Notes: a model not told the origin generated them from the sequence alone. Numbered from the stretch's first letter, positions 45,499 to 55,267 are shown. The stretch is DNA of 64,000 nucleotides from Stappia sp. (GCF_040110915.1 NZ_CP157793.1:124001-188000); one strand, 5' to 3'. Made by a program: numbers and translations.

Positions 45499-46896
45499 GT
45501 GAGCAAAAAAAAGAAGGCGCAACCGAAGGTCGACAGCCTGCGCGGCGTCGCCGATCTCGACGAGGCGCGGATCTGGCTTTCGGAGCGCGGCATCGAGGAT
45601 ATCGAGTGCATCGTGCCCGATCTCGCCGGCGTGGCGCGCGGCAAGATGATGCCGACGGAAAAATTCTTCTCCGGCCCCATCATGACGATGCCCTCGTCGA
45701 TCTTCGCGCAGACGATTTCCGGCGACTATCCGCCCGACGACCAGCGCTTCCAGCACAATCCGACCGACGGCGACCTGTTCTTCAAGGCCGATTACGCGAC
45801 ACTCACGACCGTGCCCTGGGAAAGCGATCCGACCGCCCAGCTCATCCACGACGCCTATACCCGCGAGGGTATTCCGGTGGAGACGGCGCCGCGCAACGTG
45901 CTCAAGCGCGTCCTGCAACTTTACGAGGACGAGGGCTGGGAGCCGCTCGTCGCGCCGGAAATCGAGTTCTACCTCGTGCGACCGAACACTGACCCGGACT
46001 ATCCGCTGGAGCCGCCGACCGGGCGCTCGGGCCGCCCCGAGGTCGGGCGTCAGTCCTATTCGATCTCGGCGCTCAACGAATTCGACGATCTGATCGACGA
46101 CATCTACGACCTGTCGGAGGCGCAGGGGCTGGAGATCGACACGCTCATCCACGAGGAGGGCGCGGCGCAGATGGAGATCAACCTGCGTCACGGCCATCCG
46201 CTGGAGCTCGCGGACCAGGTGTTCCTGTTCAAGCGCACCATCCGCGAGGCCGCGCTGCGCCACGACATGTACGCCACCTTCATGGCCAAGCCGATGTCGA
46301 ACCAGCCCGGCTCGTCCATGCACATCCACCAGTCGGTGATCGACAAGAAGACCGGCGACAACATCTTCTCCAACAAGGACGGGGAGGCGAGCCGCGAGTT
46401 CCTGTCCTTCATCGCCGGGCATCAGGCCTTCCTGCCGGCGGTGACCTGCATCATGGCGCCCTACGTGAACTCCTACCGCCGCTTTTCCCGCGACAGCACG
46501 GCGCCGGTCAATGTCTTCTGGGGCTATGACAACCGCACGGTGGGACTGCGCGTGCCCAACGCCAAGCCCGCGGCGCGCCGGCTGGAAAACCGCGTGCCCT
46601 CCTCGGATGCCAATCCCTATCTCGCCATCGCCGCCTCGCTTGCCTGCGGCTATCTCGGCATGATGCAGAAGCTCACCCCCGACGAACCGCGCACCGGATA
46701 CTCCAGCGACCATATGCACGCGCTGCCGCGCGGCCTGCTGGAGGCGGTGGCGATGTTCGAGGAGTGCGAGGAACTCAACGAGGTCTTCGGCGAGAAATTC
46801 GTGGCGACCTATCGGGCGATCAAGCAGGAGGAATTCGAGACCTTCATGGCGGTGATCAGCCCCTGGGAGCGCGAATACCTGCTCCTCAACGTGTGA
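45499..46896 (+). CDS. Second glutamine-synthetase-family protein (gamma-glutamyl-amine ligase)
   Basis: The product is 465 residues of the same fold as the puuA product but clearly a different branch: PEIEFYLVRPN, GAAQMEINLRHGHPL, GSSMHIHQSVIDKKTGDN, STAPVNVFWGYDNRTVGLRVP and ENRVPSSDANPYLAIAAS. The N-terminus is basic (SKKKKAQPK). The GTG at 45499 has ACAGG 8 nt upstream. It heads an operon with the aminotransferase and the PuuB-like oxidase, so it likely glutamylates putrescine or a related amine. Why the cluster needs two ligases is not evident. Confidence 0.87.
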   Translation: MSKKKKAQPKVDSLRGVADLDEARIWLSERGIEDIECIVPDLAGVARGKMMPTEKFFSGPIMTMPSSIFAQTISGDYPPDDQRFQHNPTDGDLFFKADYATLTTVPWESDPTAQLIHDAYTREGIPVETAPRNVLKRVLQLYEDEGWEPLVAPEIEFYLVRPNTDPDYPLEPPTGRSGRPEVGRQSYSISALNEFDDLIDDIYDLSEAQGLEIDTLIHEEGAAQMEINLRHGHPLELADQVFLFKRTIREAALRHDMYATFMAKPMSNQPGSSMHIHQSVIDKKTGDNIFSNKDGEASREFLSFIAGHQAFLPAVTCIMAPYVNSYRRFSRDSTAPVNVFWGYDNRTVGLRVPNAKPAARRLENRVPSSDANPYLAIAASLACGYLGMMQKLTPDEPRTGYSSDHMHALPRGLLEAVAMFEECEELNEVFGEKFVATYRAIKQEEFETFMAVISPWEREYLLLNV

Positions 46897-46985
46897 GGCG
46901 TTGCCGCCTCACCGCGTCCGGCCTTTTCGACAGTGTTTCACGGCGCGCGCCCCCGGCGCCGCCGCAATCGGGAGATCAGCACGCC

Positions 46986-48383
46986 ATGTCCGGTGCATCC
47001 AACCTCTATCCGACGAAGGATCTTCAGGCGCGCGATGCGGCGCACCACATCCATCCCTTCACCGACACCGGCGCGCTCAATCGCGAGGGCTCGCGCATCA
47101 TCACTGAGGCCGACGGCGTCTGGCTGACCGACAGCGACGGCAACCGCTATCTCGACGGCATGGCCGGCCTGTGGTGCTGTCAGGTGGGTCATGGCCGCCG
47201 CGAGATCGCCGACGCGGTGCATCGCCAGATGCTGGAGCTCGACTATTTCAACACCTTCTTCAAGACCAGCCACCCGCCGGCGATCGCGCTTGCCGAAAAG
47301 CTCTCGGAACTGACCCCGCCGCAGTTCAACCGCGTGTTCTTCACCTCCTCCGGCTCCGAGGCGAATGACACCGTGTTCCGCATGGTCCGCACCTATTGGG
47401 ACCTGATGGGCCAACCGAGAAAGAAGACGATCATCGGCCGCTGGAACGGCTACCACGGTTCGACACTCGCCGGCACCAGCCTCGGCGGCATGACGGCGAT
47501 GCACGAACAGGGCGACCTGCCGCTGCCGGGCGTGCACCACATCGCCCAGCCCTACTGGTTCGGCGAGGGCGGCGACATGAGCCCGCACGATTTCGGCCTC
47601 AAGGCGGCGCGCGAGCTCGAACGCGCCATCGACCAGTTGGGCGGAGACACGGTGGCGGCCTTCATCGCCGAGCCGATCCAGGGCGCCGGCGGCGTCATCA
47701 TCCCGCCCGACAGTTATTGGCCGGAAGTCGCCCGCATCTGCAAGGAGCGCGACATTCTGCTCGTCGTCGACGAGGTGATCTGCGGCTTCGGCCGGCTCGG
47801 CACCTGGTTCGGGTCCGAATATTTCGGCGTCGAGCCGGATCTGATGCCCATCGCCAAGGGGCTGTCCTCCGGCTATCTGCCGATCGGCGGCGTGATGGTG
47901 TCGGACCGCGTCGCCGATGCCTTCATCGAGAAGGGCGGCGAGTTCTTCCACGGCTACACCTACTCCGGCCATCCGGCCTGCTGCGCGGCGGCGCTCGCCA
48001 ATCTGGAGATCATCCAGCGCGAGAACCTCGTCGGCCGGGTCGCCGATGACATCGGGCCCTATCTGCAGAAGAAATGGCGCGCGCTGGGCGATCATCCGCT
48101 GGTCGGCGAGGCGCGCATGGTGGGGCTCATCGGCGCGCTGGAACTGGTGCCGGCCAAGGGTGACCGGAGCCGGGCCTTCCAGCCGGTCGGCGAGGTCGGC
48201 ACCCTGTGCCGCGACATCTCCTTCGCGAACGGGCTGGTCATGCGCAGCGTGCGCGACAGCATGGTGATCTCGCCGCCGCTGGTGTTGACCCATGAAGAAG
48301 CCGACGACCTGGTCGCGCGCGCCGAACGCACGCTCGACGACACCTATGCGGCGTTGAAGCGCGACGGGCGCATCGCGGCCTGA
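46986..48383 (+). CDS. Class III aminotransferase, putrescine-pyruvate type (SpuC-like)
   Basis: The product is 465 residues. PLP motifs: TSSGSEANDTVFRM (phosphate site), RWNGYHGSTLAG, VVDEVICGFGRLG and the Schiff-base Lys in MPIAKGLSSGYLPIGG. The N-terminal HHIHPFTDTGALNREGSR is characteristic of polyamine and omega-amino acid:pyruvate transaminases. It removes the terminal amino group from putrescine or a derivative to give an aminoaldehyde. It lies 89 bp after the synthetase gene and 16 bp before the oxidase gene. Confidence 0.9.
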   Translation: MSGASNLYPTKDLQARDAAHHIHPFTDTGALNREGSRIITEADGVWLTDSDGNRYLDGMAGLWCCQVGHGRREIADAVHRQMLELDYFNTFFKTSHPPAIALAEKLSELTPPQFNRVFFTSSGSEANDTVFRMVRTYWDLMGQPRKKTIIGRWNGYHGSTLAGTSLGGMTAMHEQGDLPLPGVHHIAQPYWFGEGGDMSPHDFGLKAARELERAIDQLGGDTVAAFIAEPIQGAGGVIIPPDSYWPEVARICKERDILLVVDEVICGFGRLGTWFGSEYFGVEPDLMPIAKGLSSGYLPIGGVMVSDRVADAFIEKGGEFFHGYTYSGHPACCAAALANLEIIQRENLVGRVADDIGPYLQKKWRALGDHPLVGEARMVGLIGALELVPAKGDRSRAFQPVGEVGTLCRDISFANGLVMRSVRDSMVISPPLVLTHEEADDLVARAERTLDDTYAALKRDGRIAA

Positions 48384-48399
48384 GGCAAGGGGGCCGCCG

Positions 48400-49689
48400 A
48401 TGACCGATCTGCTGCATCCGCATGCGCCGTCCTATTATGCCGCGACGGTGCCCGAGCGCGGTCTGCGGGCGCCGCTCGCGGGCACGGTGCGGGCCGATGT
48501 CGCCGTGGTCGGCGGCGGCTTCACCGGACTCAACGCGGCGCTGACGCTCGCCGAGGCGGGGCGCTCCGTCGTTCTGCTCGAGGCCAACCGGATCGGCTGG
48601 GGCGCAAGCGGGCGCAACGGCGGGCAGTTGCACAGCGGACAGAGGCGCGACCAGCATTTCCTCGAAGCCTCCTTCGGCAAGGACACGGCGCGCCACCTGT
48701 GGACCATGGCGGAGGACGCCAAGGCGCTGCTGCACGACCGGCGGCAGCGGTATTCCATCGACTGCGAGTGGATGCCCGGCCTGATCGAGGCGGCGCACAA
48801 GGAACACTTCGTCGCCGAGGAATGGGACTACGCCGAGAAGCTCGCCCGCGACTACGGCTACGACAAGCTCGCGCCGCTGACGCGTGCGGAGCTTGGTGCG
48901 GCGATCGGGACGGAGGCCTATTTCGGCGGCGTGCGCGACGCGGGCGCGGGGCACCTGCACACGCTGAAGCTCGCGCAAGGGCTCGCCGACGCGCTGGAGG
49001 CGGCCGGCGGCGCGATCCATGAGGCGAGCCCCGTCACCGGGCTCGTCGATCATGCCGGCGGCGTCGAGGTGCGCACCGGTCAGGGCGCGGTACAGGCGGA
49101 CAATGTGCTGCTCGCCGGCAACGGCTATCTCGCCGGGATCGACGCGGACAGCGAGGCCCGCGTCATGCCGATCAACAATTTCATCCTGACGACCGAGCCG
49201 CTGTCGCAGGAGCAGGCCGACCGGCTGATCCCCGGACGCGAGGCGGTCTCCGACAGCCGCTTCGTGGTCTACTACTGGCGGCTGACGCAGGACCGCCGGC
49301 TTTTGTTCGGCGGCGGCGAAACCTATCGCCGGGGCTTTCCGCCCGATATCGAGCGCTTCGTGCGCGGCCATCTGGCGAATGTCTACCCGCAGCTTTCCGG
49401 CGTGCCCGTCTCACATGCCTGGGGCGGAACGCTCGGCGTGACCCAGTCGCGCCTGCCCTGCCTGACGCGCAGCCGGCCCGGCGTCTATGTCGCGGCGGGC
49501 TTTTCCGGGCACGGCGTCGCCATGGCCGGCTTTTGCGGCCACGTCACCGCGCAGGCGATGTTGGGCGACAGCGACCGCTTCGATGTCTTTTCGGCGCTGC
49601 CGACCCCGCGCTTCCCGGGCGGGCGGGCGCTGCGCTGGCCGATCCTGGTGCTCGCCATGAGCTGGTTCGCGCTGCGCGACCGGCTCTAG
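48400..49689 (+). CDS. puuB: Gamma-glutamylputrescine oxidase-like FAD enzyme (PuuB-like)
   Basis: The product is a 429-residue D-amino-acid-oxidase-fold flavoprotein. FAD motif: VAVVGGGFTGLNAALTLAEAGRSVVLLEA (as two parts around residues 34-62); IGWGASGRNGGQLHSGQR and the C-terminal VAAGFSGHGVAMAGF are diagnostic of PuuB/OrdL enzymes. It oxidises gamma-glutamylputrescine to the aldehyde with release of hydrogen peroxide and ammonia. AAGGGGG lies 7 nt before the ATG. Last gene of the operon. Confidence 0.9.
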   Translation: MTDLLHPHAPSYYAATVPERGLRAPLAGTVRADVAVVGGGFTGLNAALTLAEAGRSVVLLEANRIGWGASGRNGGQLHSGQRRDQHFLEASFGKDTARHLWTMAEDAKALLHDRRQRYSIDCEWMPGLIEAAHKEHFVAEEWDYAEKLARDYGYDKLAPLTRAELGAAIGTEAYFGGVRDAGAGHLHTLKLAQGLADALEAAGGAIHEASPVTGLVDHAGGVEVRTGQGAVQADNVLLAGNGYLAGIDADSEARVMPINNFILTTEPLSQEQADRLIPGREAVSDSRFVVYYWRLTQDRRLLFGGGETYRRGFPPDIERFVRGHLANVYPQLSGVPVSHAWGGTLGVTQSRLPCLTRSRPGVYVAAGFSGHGVAMAGFCGHVTAQAMLGDSDRFDVFSALPTPRFPGGRALRWPILVLAMSWFALRDRL

Positions 49690-49710
49690 GAGTGAAGCGC
49701 GGTGCCCCTC

Positions 49711-49755
49711 AGGGTGCCGGCGTTCAGGGTGCCGGCGTTCAGGGCGCCGGCGTGC
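49711..49755. repeat. Three 15-bp tandem repeats across the dehydratase stop codon
   Basis: AGGGTGCCGGCGTTC at 49711-49725 and 49726-49740, then AGGGCGCCGGCGTGC at 49741-49755. On the minus strand each unit reads Thr-Pro-Ala-Pro-stop in the frame of the dehydratase gene, so its last four codons and stop exist three times in a row; the first met (49739) ends the protein. Confidence 0.95.
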
Positions 49756-50701
49756 CGCCCTGCAGCACGGTAACCATCTTGTCCGTGTCGATGTTCTGCC
49801 CGCACAGGATGACGCCCGGCGTCGCGCCCCGCACCCGGTCGGCCATCAGCGCGGCGAGCGGCGCGGCGCCGGCGCCCTCGGCGGCGTTGTGGGTGGTGCG
49901 GTAGTAGAGGCGGATGGCGTCCGCCACCTGGTCGTCGCTGACGCGCACGATGTCCTCCGCCCCGGCGCGGATCATGGCGAGCGCCGTCTCGTCGGGACAG
50001 CGCACCGCCATGCCGTCGGCGAAGGTCGCGGCGCTCGACGTCTCGGTGAGCCGTCCGCTTTCCAGCGAACGCGCATAGGCGTCCGCCTTGTCGGAAACGA
50101 CGCCGACGATCTTCGTCGTCAGGTTGAGCGCGTCGCGCGCGGAGATCAGGCTGCAGATGCCCGAGCCCAGCCCGATGGGCACATAGACCACGTCGAGATC
50201 GGGCACGGCGCGGAAGAACTCCAGACCGTAGGTGGCGACACCGCGCACCAGATCGGCGTGGAAGCTCGGCACCATGATCAGACCCTGCTCCTCGGCCAGC
50301 ATCGCCGCATGGGCCTTGGCGGCGTCGAAGTCCTCGCCATGCTCGATCAGATTGGCGCCGAAGGCTGTCATCGCGGCGTTCTTCTCGCGCGAGTTGCCCT
50401 GCGGCACGACGATGTGACAGGCGAGCCCATAGCGGCGCGCGGCGAAGGCGAGGCTCTGGCCGTGATTTCCGCGGGTGGCGGAGATCACACCGGCGCCGCG
50501 CGGCGCATGTTCGGCGATGTCGCGCAGCAGCACGAGACCGCCGCGCACCTTGAAGGCGCCGGTCGGCGTGTGGTTCTCATGCTTGACCCAGACCGTGCGC
50601 CCCACCGCTTCGGCAAGCAGCGGCCAGGCGTATTGCGGGGTCGGACGCATCGCCCGATAGACGATATCGGCGGCGTCCTCGATGGCGGCGAGGGTCAGCA
50701 T
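49739..50701 (-). CDS. PLP-dependent threonine/serine dehydratase family protein
   Basis: The product is 320 residues of fold type II. The PLP lysine lies in HENHTPTGAFKVRGG (about residue 52), the phosphate loop in VPIGLGSGICSLIS, and SATRGNHGQSLAFAARRYG binds the substrate carboxylate. It is the short IlvA/TdcB or hydroxyaspartate dehydratase form without a regulatory ACT domain, so it deaminates threonine, serine or a hydroxyamino acid. The ATG at 50701 begins the conserved domain; the longer frame is not needed. Converges with the puuB operon. Confidence 0.88.
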   Translation of the reverse strand: MLTLAAIEDAADIVYRAMRPTPQYAWPLLAEAVGRTVWVKHENHTPTGAFKVRGGLVLLRDIAEHAPRGAGVISATRGNHGQSLAFAARRYGLACHIVVPQGNSREKNAAMTAFGANLIEHGEDFDAAKAHAAMLAEEQGLIMVPSFHADLVRGVATYGLEFFRAVPDLDVVYVPIGLGSGICSLISARDALNLTTKIVGVVSDKADAYARSLESGRLTETSSAATFADGMAVRCPDETALAMIRAGAEDIVRVSDDQVADAIRLYYRTTHNAAEGAGAAPLAALMADRVRGATPGVILCGQNIDTDKMVTVLQGGTPAP

Positions 50702-50839
50702 GGCGGTCTCCGGGATGGTCTGGACGGCACGGGCTCTACGGCAAGGGCTGAACGGCACGGGCCGAGCGGCAAGGCGGGAGCCCGCAGAGTGGCCCGCGCG
50801 TCCTGCCCGCGTCAATCGGCGCGCTGCGATCTGGCCGGC

Positions 50840-53800
50840 CTATTCGGCCAGCACCCGCTGGGGCGGGAAGGTGATCTCCACCAGCGTGCCCTGATTGAGC
50901 TCCGAATCGATGCGGAAGCTCGCCCGGTTGGCCTCCACCAGCGCCTTGGTGAGCGGCAGGCCGAGGCCCGTGCCGCCGCCGTGGCGGGCGGTGTGCAACT
51001 GCCGGAACGGCTCCATCGCCGATTCCAGATCCTTCTGGCTCATGCCCAGTCCCGTGTCGCGCACGCGCAGGATCACCTCGCCGCTGTCCTCCAGCGCGGT
51101 GGACACGATCACCTGACCGCCCGGCTGGTTGAACTTGATGGCGTTCGACAGGAGGTTCAGCACCACCTGGCGGATCGAGCGCCCGTCCGCGACGATGGAG
51201 GGCACGGAGCCCGGCAGGCTGGCGCGGATGATCACGCGCTCGCGGTTGGCCTGCGGCTGCATCAGGGCGACGCATTCGCGGATGATGTCGTTGGCCGACA
51301 CCGCCTCGAAGGTGAGGTCGAGCTTGCCCGCCTCGATCTTCGACAGATCCAGCAGGTCGTTGATCAGGCTCATGATGTGCGAGCCCGAATTGTGGATGTC
51401 GCGCAGATAGCCCTTGTAGCGGTCGTTGCCGATGGGCCCGAAGCGCTCTTCCATCATGACTTCGGAAAAGCCGATGATGGCGTTGAGCGGCGTGCGGATC
51501 TCATGGCTGATCTTGGCGAGGAAATCCGACTTCTTGGAGCTGGCCGTCTCCGCCTGGCGCTTGGCGTCGGTGAGTTCCTCCTCCGCCGTCTTCCACTGGG
51601 TGATGTCGCGCAGCACGGCGCAGTAATGCAGGCCGTCGGGGGCCGCGCCGACGCGGCCGATGGTCATGAACAGCGGAATGAGGCCGCCGCCGTACACCTG
51701 GCCGATCACCTCGCGCCCGTCGTTGAGAACGCTGGCGACGCCGTTCTTGGCCAGCCCGTCGAAATAGTCGCGCGCGTCGCGGTGGCTTTCGGGGGCAAGG
51801 AAGCTGGTGAGATCCTCGCCGACCATGTCGTCGCGGCTGGCGTTGAACAGCGCCTCGGCGGAGCGGTTCACCTTCACGATGCCGGCGGCCTCGTCGAGGA
51901 TCAGCACGCCGTCGGTCGCGGTTTCCAGAACGGCATCCATCTCCGACAGATGCGCCTCGGCACTGGCGAGCGCGGTCTGCACCTCGTGCAGCTTGTCGAG
52001 GGCGGCCTCCTGGGCCGGGTCGTGGCGGTCCAGCAGCGACATCATCAGCGCCGTTTCGCCGTTCCATGGCACGGCATGCAGCCGGGCCTTGACCGGACGC
52101 GTGCTGCCGTCGGCGAGATTGAGGCGCATGGTGCGCTCGGTCTCGGCGCCCGGGACCGTGCTCGGCCAGTGCTCCGGCTCGGCGAACAGCGCGTCGAGCC
52201 CGCCCGCGTCGTTGAGCTGGCGGAGGTCCGCGAAACCGAGCAGGTCGAGCAGCGTGGCGTTGGCGTAGCCGACGAGGTCGCCGGCGACGATCGCCACGCC
52301 GACCGGCAGCCGGTCGAGCAGGCGGGTGCGCACCGTGTCGGGAATGCCCGCCGCCATGTCGGTCTCGGGATCGAGGTCCGGATCCGCATCCGCTGCGTCG
52401 CCGGACGCGGCGCCCGTCGCCCGCAGCGGCAGGCGATGTACATTTGCCGCGTCAGGGGCCGAATCCGGGGCCGCATCCGGGGATGCGGGCGCCTCGTCGC
52501 TCTGTCCGTCCGCGTCCCGATCCGTCTCCCCGCTTGTCTCGCTGGACGCCTCTCCGGACGTCTCAAGGGCGGCCTGAAGATCGGCGGCCTGAAGATCGAC
52601 CGTCCGCTCGATGCCCCCGCCGGCGTCCGGTGACGTGGCGTCGGCCGGGGCCTGCGTCGTGCGGCCGAGCGTTTCGGCGATCTTGCGGAACGCCTCGCGC
52701 TCCGGCCGGGACAGGCGCGAGGTGGCCAGCGCCGGATCTTCGGCCGGCGGGGTGAGCGGCGGCGTCTCCGGTGTTGCGGGGGGCGTTTCTGCAACCGTTT
52801 TGGAGGGCGTGTCGTCGACGGTCGCGTCCTGCGTCCCGTCGTCGTCGGCGGCGATGCCGCCTGCCTCGATCCCGGCATCGATCTCCGCGTGCTCGCCCGG
52901 CGCGTCTGCCGCGTCGGCCGCATCGACCCCTTCGGCCGTCTCGGGTTCGCCGGCGTCGGCCTCAGGGTGAGCCGTCGCGTCGTCGTCCGCCGCCGCGTGG
53001 TCGTCGCGCGCGTCGGTCTCGTCGGCCCCGGCCGTCGCGTCCGGCGTTGCCTCCGTGCGATCTTCAGCGTGCTCTTCCGGCTGCGCCGGCGCGTCGTCCG
53101 CCAGAGGCGTCGGGCTGTCGTCCGCGAGCGCATCCGCGCCGGCCGCGATCATGCCGGCGTTGGCGTCGTCTCCCACGCTCTCCGCGTCGGCAGCCTCGAC
53201 ATCCCTCGCGGGCGCGTCACCCGCGTCGGCGAAGAGATCGGCGTCCGGCCCCCCTTCGGCGCGCTCGTCCGGGGCCTGCAGATCCCCGGTCCGATCGTCT
53301 TCGGTCGCGGCAGGCTCCGCGTGCGCCTCACCCGGCTCGCCGTCCGTATCGTCGCCCGTCTCGTCGGCTGTTCCGTGGTCCGGTGCGGTCACATCCGCCG
53401 CAAGTCCGGCGGTCAGGGCGGCCCCCGCCTGCGCCGGCGGCTCGCGGGTCAGGCTGCGCCCGAGCGCATCCGGATCGTCCACCGCATCGGCCGTGCGGCA
53501 AACGCCGAAGCCGCGAAAGCCCTCGAACACGCGGAAGCGGTCGAAGGCCGGGAGCGCGGCCATGTCGACCGGCACGCGCAGGGCCGCGCCGCTCACCGGC
53601 CAGTCGACGGAGCGCCCGCTCCAGGTATCCCGGCGCTTGAGCGCGGCGGCCACCCGTCCGTCCCGGTCGAGATCGAAGCGCTCGGCCACCTCGTCCCAGG
53701 TGAGCCCGACCACATCCGCCGCTTCCGGGCCGAGCGCCTCGGCGAACTCCGGCGACAGAAAGGTGAAGCGACGGTCGACATCCATCTTCCAGGCAAAGCG

Positions 53801-55267
53801 CACCGGGCGCCCGCGCGGCGCGAACACGAAGCCGGAATCGGCGGTATCCGCGCTCAACACCGCGTCGAGATCCTCCGCATCCGGGCCGGGCTCCGCCGCG
53901 TCGCCGTCGCCGGCTTGATCCTCGGAAGTCTCGTCTTCGGATGCGTCCTCGGGCGCGTCCTGCGTGGCGTCGGCGACGGAAGGCGCCTCGGCGCGCGCAT
54001 TCTCCGGCGTGTCGCCATGGGCGTCGTCATCTGTGCCGAATGTGTCCTCCGGCGCGGCGACCCGCTCCGCAGACGCGTCTTCCGCCTCCGGCGTGACCGG
54101 CGCATCCGCGCCGGTCCTGTCCGCGGTTTCGGCCGGGACATCCGTCGGGACATCGTCCACCGGCGGTTCGGTCTCGGAGGCCATGGCCGCATCGCCGACG
54201 TCGGGGGCTTCCGGTCCGCCGTCGGGCGTTTCCGGCGTCTCTTGCGCGGGCTCCGACGCCATGTCGGCGGCAACGTCGGCGGTGGGCACCTCTGACGCCG
54301 CCACGGTCTCCTCCGGCGTGGTGTCGACGCTCGGAGGGGGCGTGTTGGCTTCCTGCGCGTCGGCGGTCGGACGGTCGGCGGAAGGCGAGGGCGACAGGAA
54401 GCGGGTGGCGCTGGCAAAGCCGAACAGGCCGCCGGCGGCCGCGCTCCAGCCACGCCGACGCGAGGGCGCGGGCGCATCGCGTGTCGTGTCGTCGGGCGTC
54501 GCCGTGGGGCGTTCGCTCTCGTCCGGCGCGTCGCCGTCCTGCGTCTCGGCGCGTTCGTCCGTACCCGCATCCGGGGCGGTGCCCGGGGCCGTGTCCGGGG
54601 CGCTGTCCGGCAACGGCTGCGCGGCGAGGGTGACGAGCACCTCGCCGCCGTCGAGCGTCAGGATGGCGGCCGCATGGTGCGCGTCGCCGACCGGCAGGTC
54701 GGTGCGCACGGGCACATGCTTGGCCCTCTGCAGGCGTGCGCGCACCGTGTCGAAGGGGGGCGGGTCGAGCGGGCCGACATGGGCGGCGAGGGACCCGTCC
54801 GCGGAAAACAGCATGGCCGCGCCGAGTGCCGCGTTGTCCACGAGCGCGACAAGATCGGTGGCCGCGGGCGCGCCGCGGGCGGCGGTCGGCGCGTCATTGG
54901 CGATGATCAGCGCGCCGCTGCCCCCGCCGGGCAGCGCGAGGCGGCGGCAGCTGCAGGTGAGCAGCATCACCCGAAGCCCGCGATAGAAGCGCAGGCGTTC
55001 GGTCGTGTCGCGATCCTCCGCCCCGCTCGCCGCCACCCGGGCGATATGCGGACGCGCAGGCGCGCGCGACAGGCCCGACAGATCCGCCAGACCGGCGAGC
55101 GAGCGGACGCCGAAAAAGGCCGCGCCGGCCGGATTCGACCACAGGATGGACTTGCCGTCGTCGCCCCACACCCAGGCCGGGCGCGGATCGTCCAGGAGAG
55201 CGTTGGTCGCGGCGAGGCCGCTCAACGCCATGAAGGTGCTCACCTGGCTGGTGATTTGGCTGGTCAT
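50840..55267 (-). CDS. Very long PdhS-like cell-cycle sensor histidine kinase
   Basis: The product is 1475 residues. The C-terminus is a full kinase: HisKA with phospho-acceptor His1255 in KISHEIRTPLNAIIGFSEVM and an ATPase domain with NLLSNAIKFN, RDTGLGM and GGGTGLGL. The segment EERFGPIGNDRYKGYLRDI is typical of PdhS/PleC/DivJ kinases that act on DivK. Upstream are two PAS domains (about 1010-1110 and 1125-1240), an earlier PAS-like domain (about 490-600) and an N-terminal one (about 25-130). Between them lie two long Asp/Glu/Ala/Thr-rich disordered stretches (about 230-480 and 620-950). No membrane helix is seen. The ATG at 55267 is the likely start. Confidence 0.88.
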   Translation of the reverse strand: MTSQITSQVSTFMALSGLAATNALLDDPRPAWVWGDDGKSILWSNPAGAAFFGVRSLAGLADLSGLSRAPARPHIARVAASGAEDRDTTERLRFYRGLRVMLLTCSCRRLALPGGGSGALIIANDAPTAARGAPAATDLVALVDNAALGAAMLFSADGSLAAHVGPLDPPPFDTVRARLQRAKHVPVRTDLPVGDAHHAAAILTLDGGEVLVTLAAQPLPDSAPDTAPGTAPDAGTDERAETQDGDAPDESERPTATPDDTTRDAPAPSRRRGWSAAAGGLFGFASATRFLSPSPSADRPTADAQEANTPPPSVDTTPEETVAASEVPTADVAADMASEPAQETPETPDGGPEAPDVGDAAMASETEPPVDDVPTDVPAETADRTGADAPVTPEAEDASAERVAAPEDTFGTDDDAHGDTPENARAEAPSVADATQDAPEDASEDETSEDQAGDGDAAEPGPDAEDLDAVLSADTADSGFVFAPRGRPVRFAWKMDVDRRFTFLSPEFAEALGPEAADVVGLTWDEVAERFDLDRDGRVAAALKRRDTWSGRSVDWPVSGAALRVPVDMAALPAFDRFRVFEGFRGFGVCRTADAVDDPDALGRSLTREPPAQAGAALTAGLAADVTAPDHGTADETGDDTDGEPGEAHAEPAATEDDRTGDLQAPDERAEGGPDADLFADAGDAPARDVEAADAESVGDDANAGMIAAGADALADDSPTPLADDAPAQPEEHAEDRTEATPDATAGADETDARDDHAAADDDATAHPEADAGEPETAEGVDAADAADAPGEHAEIDAGIEAGGIAADDDGTQDATVDDTPSKTVAETPPATPETPPLTPPAEDPALATSRLSRPEREAFRKIAETLGRTTQAPADATSPDAGGGIERTVDLQAADLQAALETSGEASSETSGETDRDADGQSDEAPASPDAAPDSAPDAANVHRLPLRATGAASGDAADADPDLDPETDMAAGIPDTVRTRLLDRLPVGVAIVAGDLVGYANATLLDLLGFADLRQLNDAGGLDALFAEPEHWPSTVPGAETERTMRLNLADGSTRPVKARLHAVPWNGETALMMSLLDRHDPAQEAALDKLHEVQTALASAEAHLSEMDAVLETATDGVLILDEAAGIVKVNRSAEALFNASRDDMVGEDLTSFLAPESHRDARDYFDGLAKNGVASVLNDGREVIGQVYGGGLIPLFMTIGRVGAAPDGLHYCAVLRDITQWKTAEEELTDAKRQAETASSKKSDFLAKISHEIRTPLNAIIGFSEVMMEERFGPIGNDRYKGYLRDIHNSGSHIMSLINDLLDLSKIEAGKLDLTFEAVSANDIIRECVALMQPQANRERVIIRASLPGSVPSIVADGRSIRQVVLNLLSNAIKFNQPGGQVIVSTALEDSGEVILRVRDTGLGMSQKDLESAMEPFRQLHTARHGGGTGLGLPLTKALVEANRASFRIDSELNQGTLVEITFPPQRVLAE
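52569..52598. repeat. 15-bp tandem repeat inside the kinase gene
   Basis: GGCGGCCTGAAGATC occurs twice in a row, giving Asp-Leu-Gln-Ala-Ala twice in the acidic linker before the PAS-kinase part. It keeps the reading frame. Confidence 0.9.
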
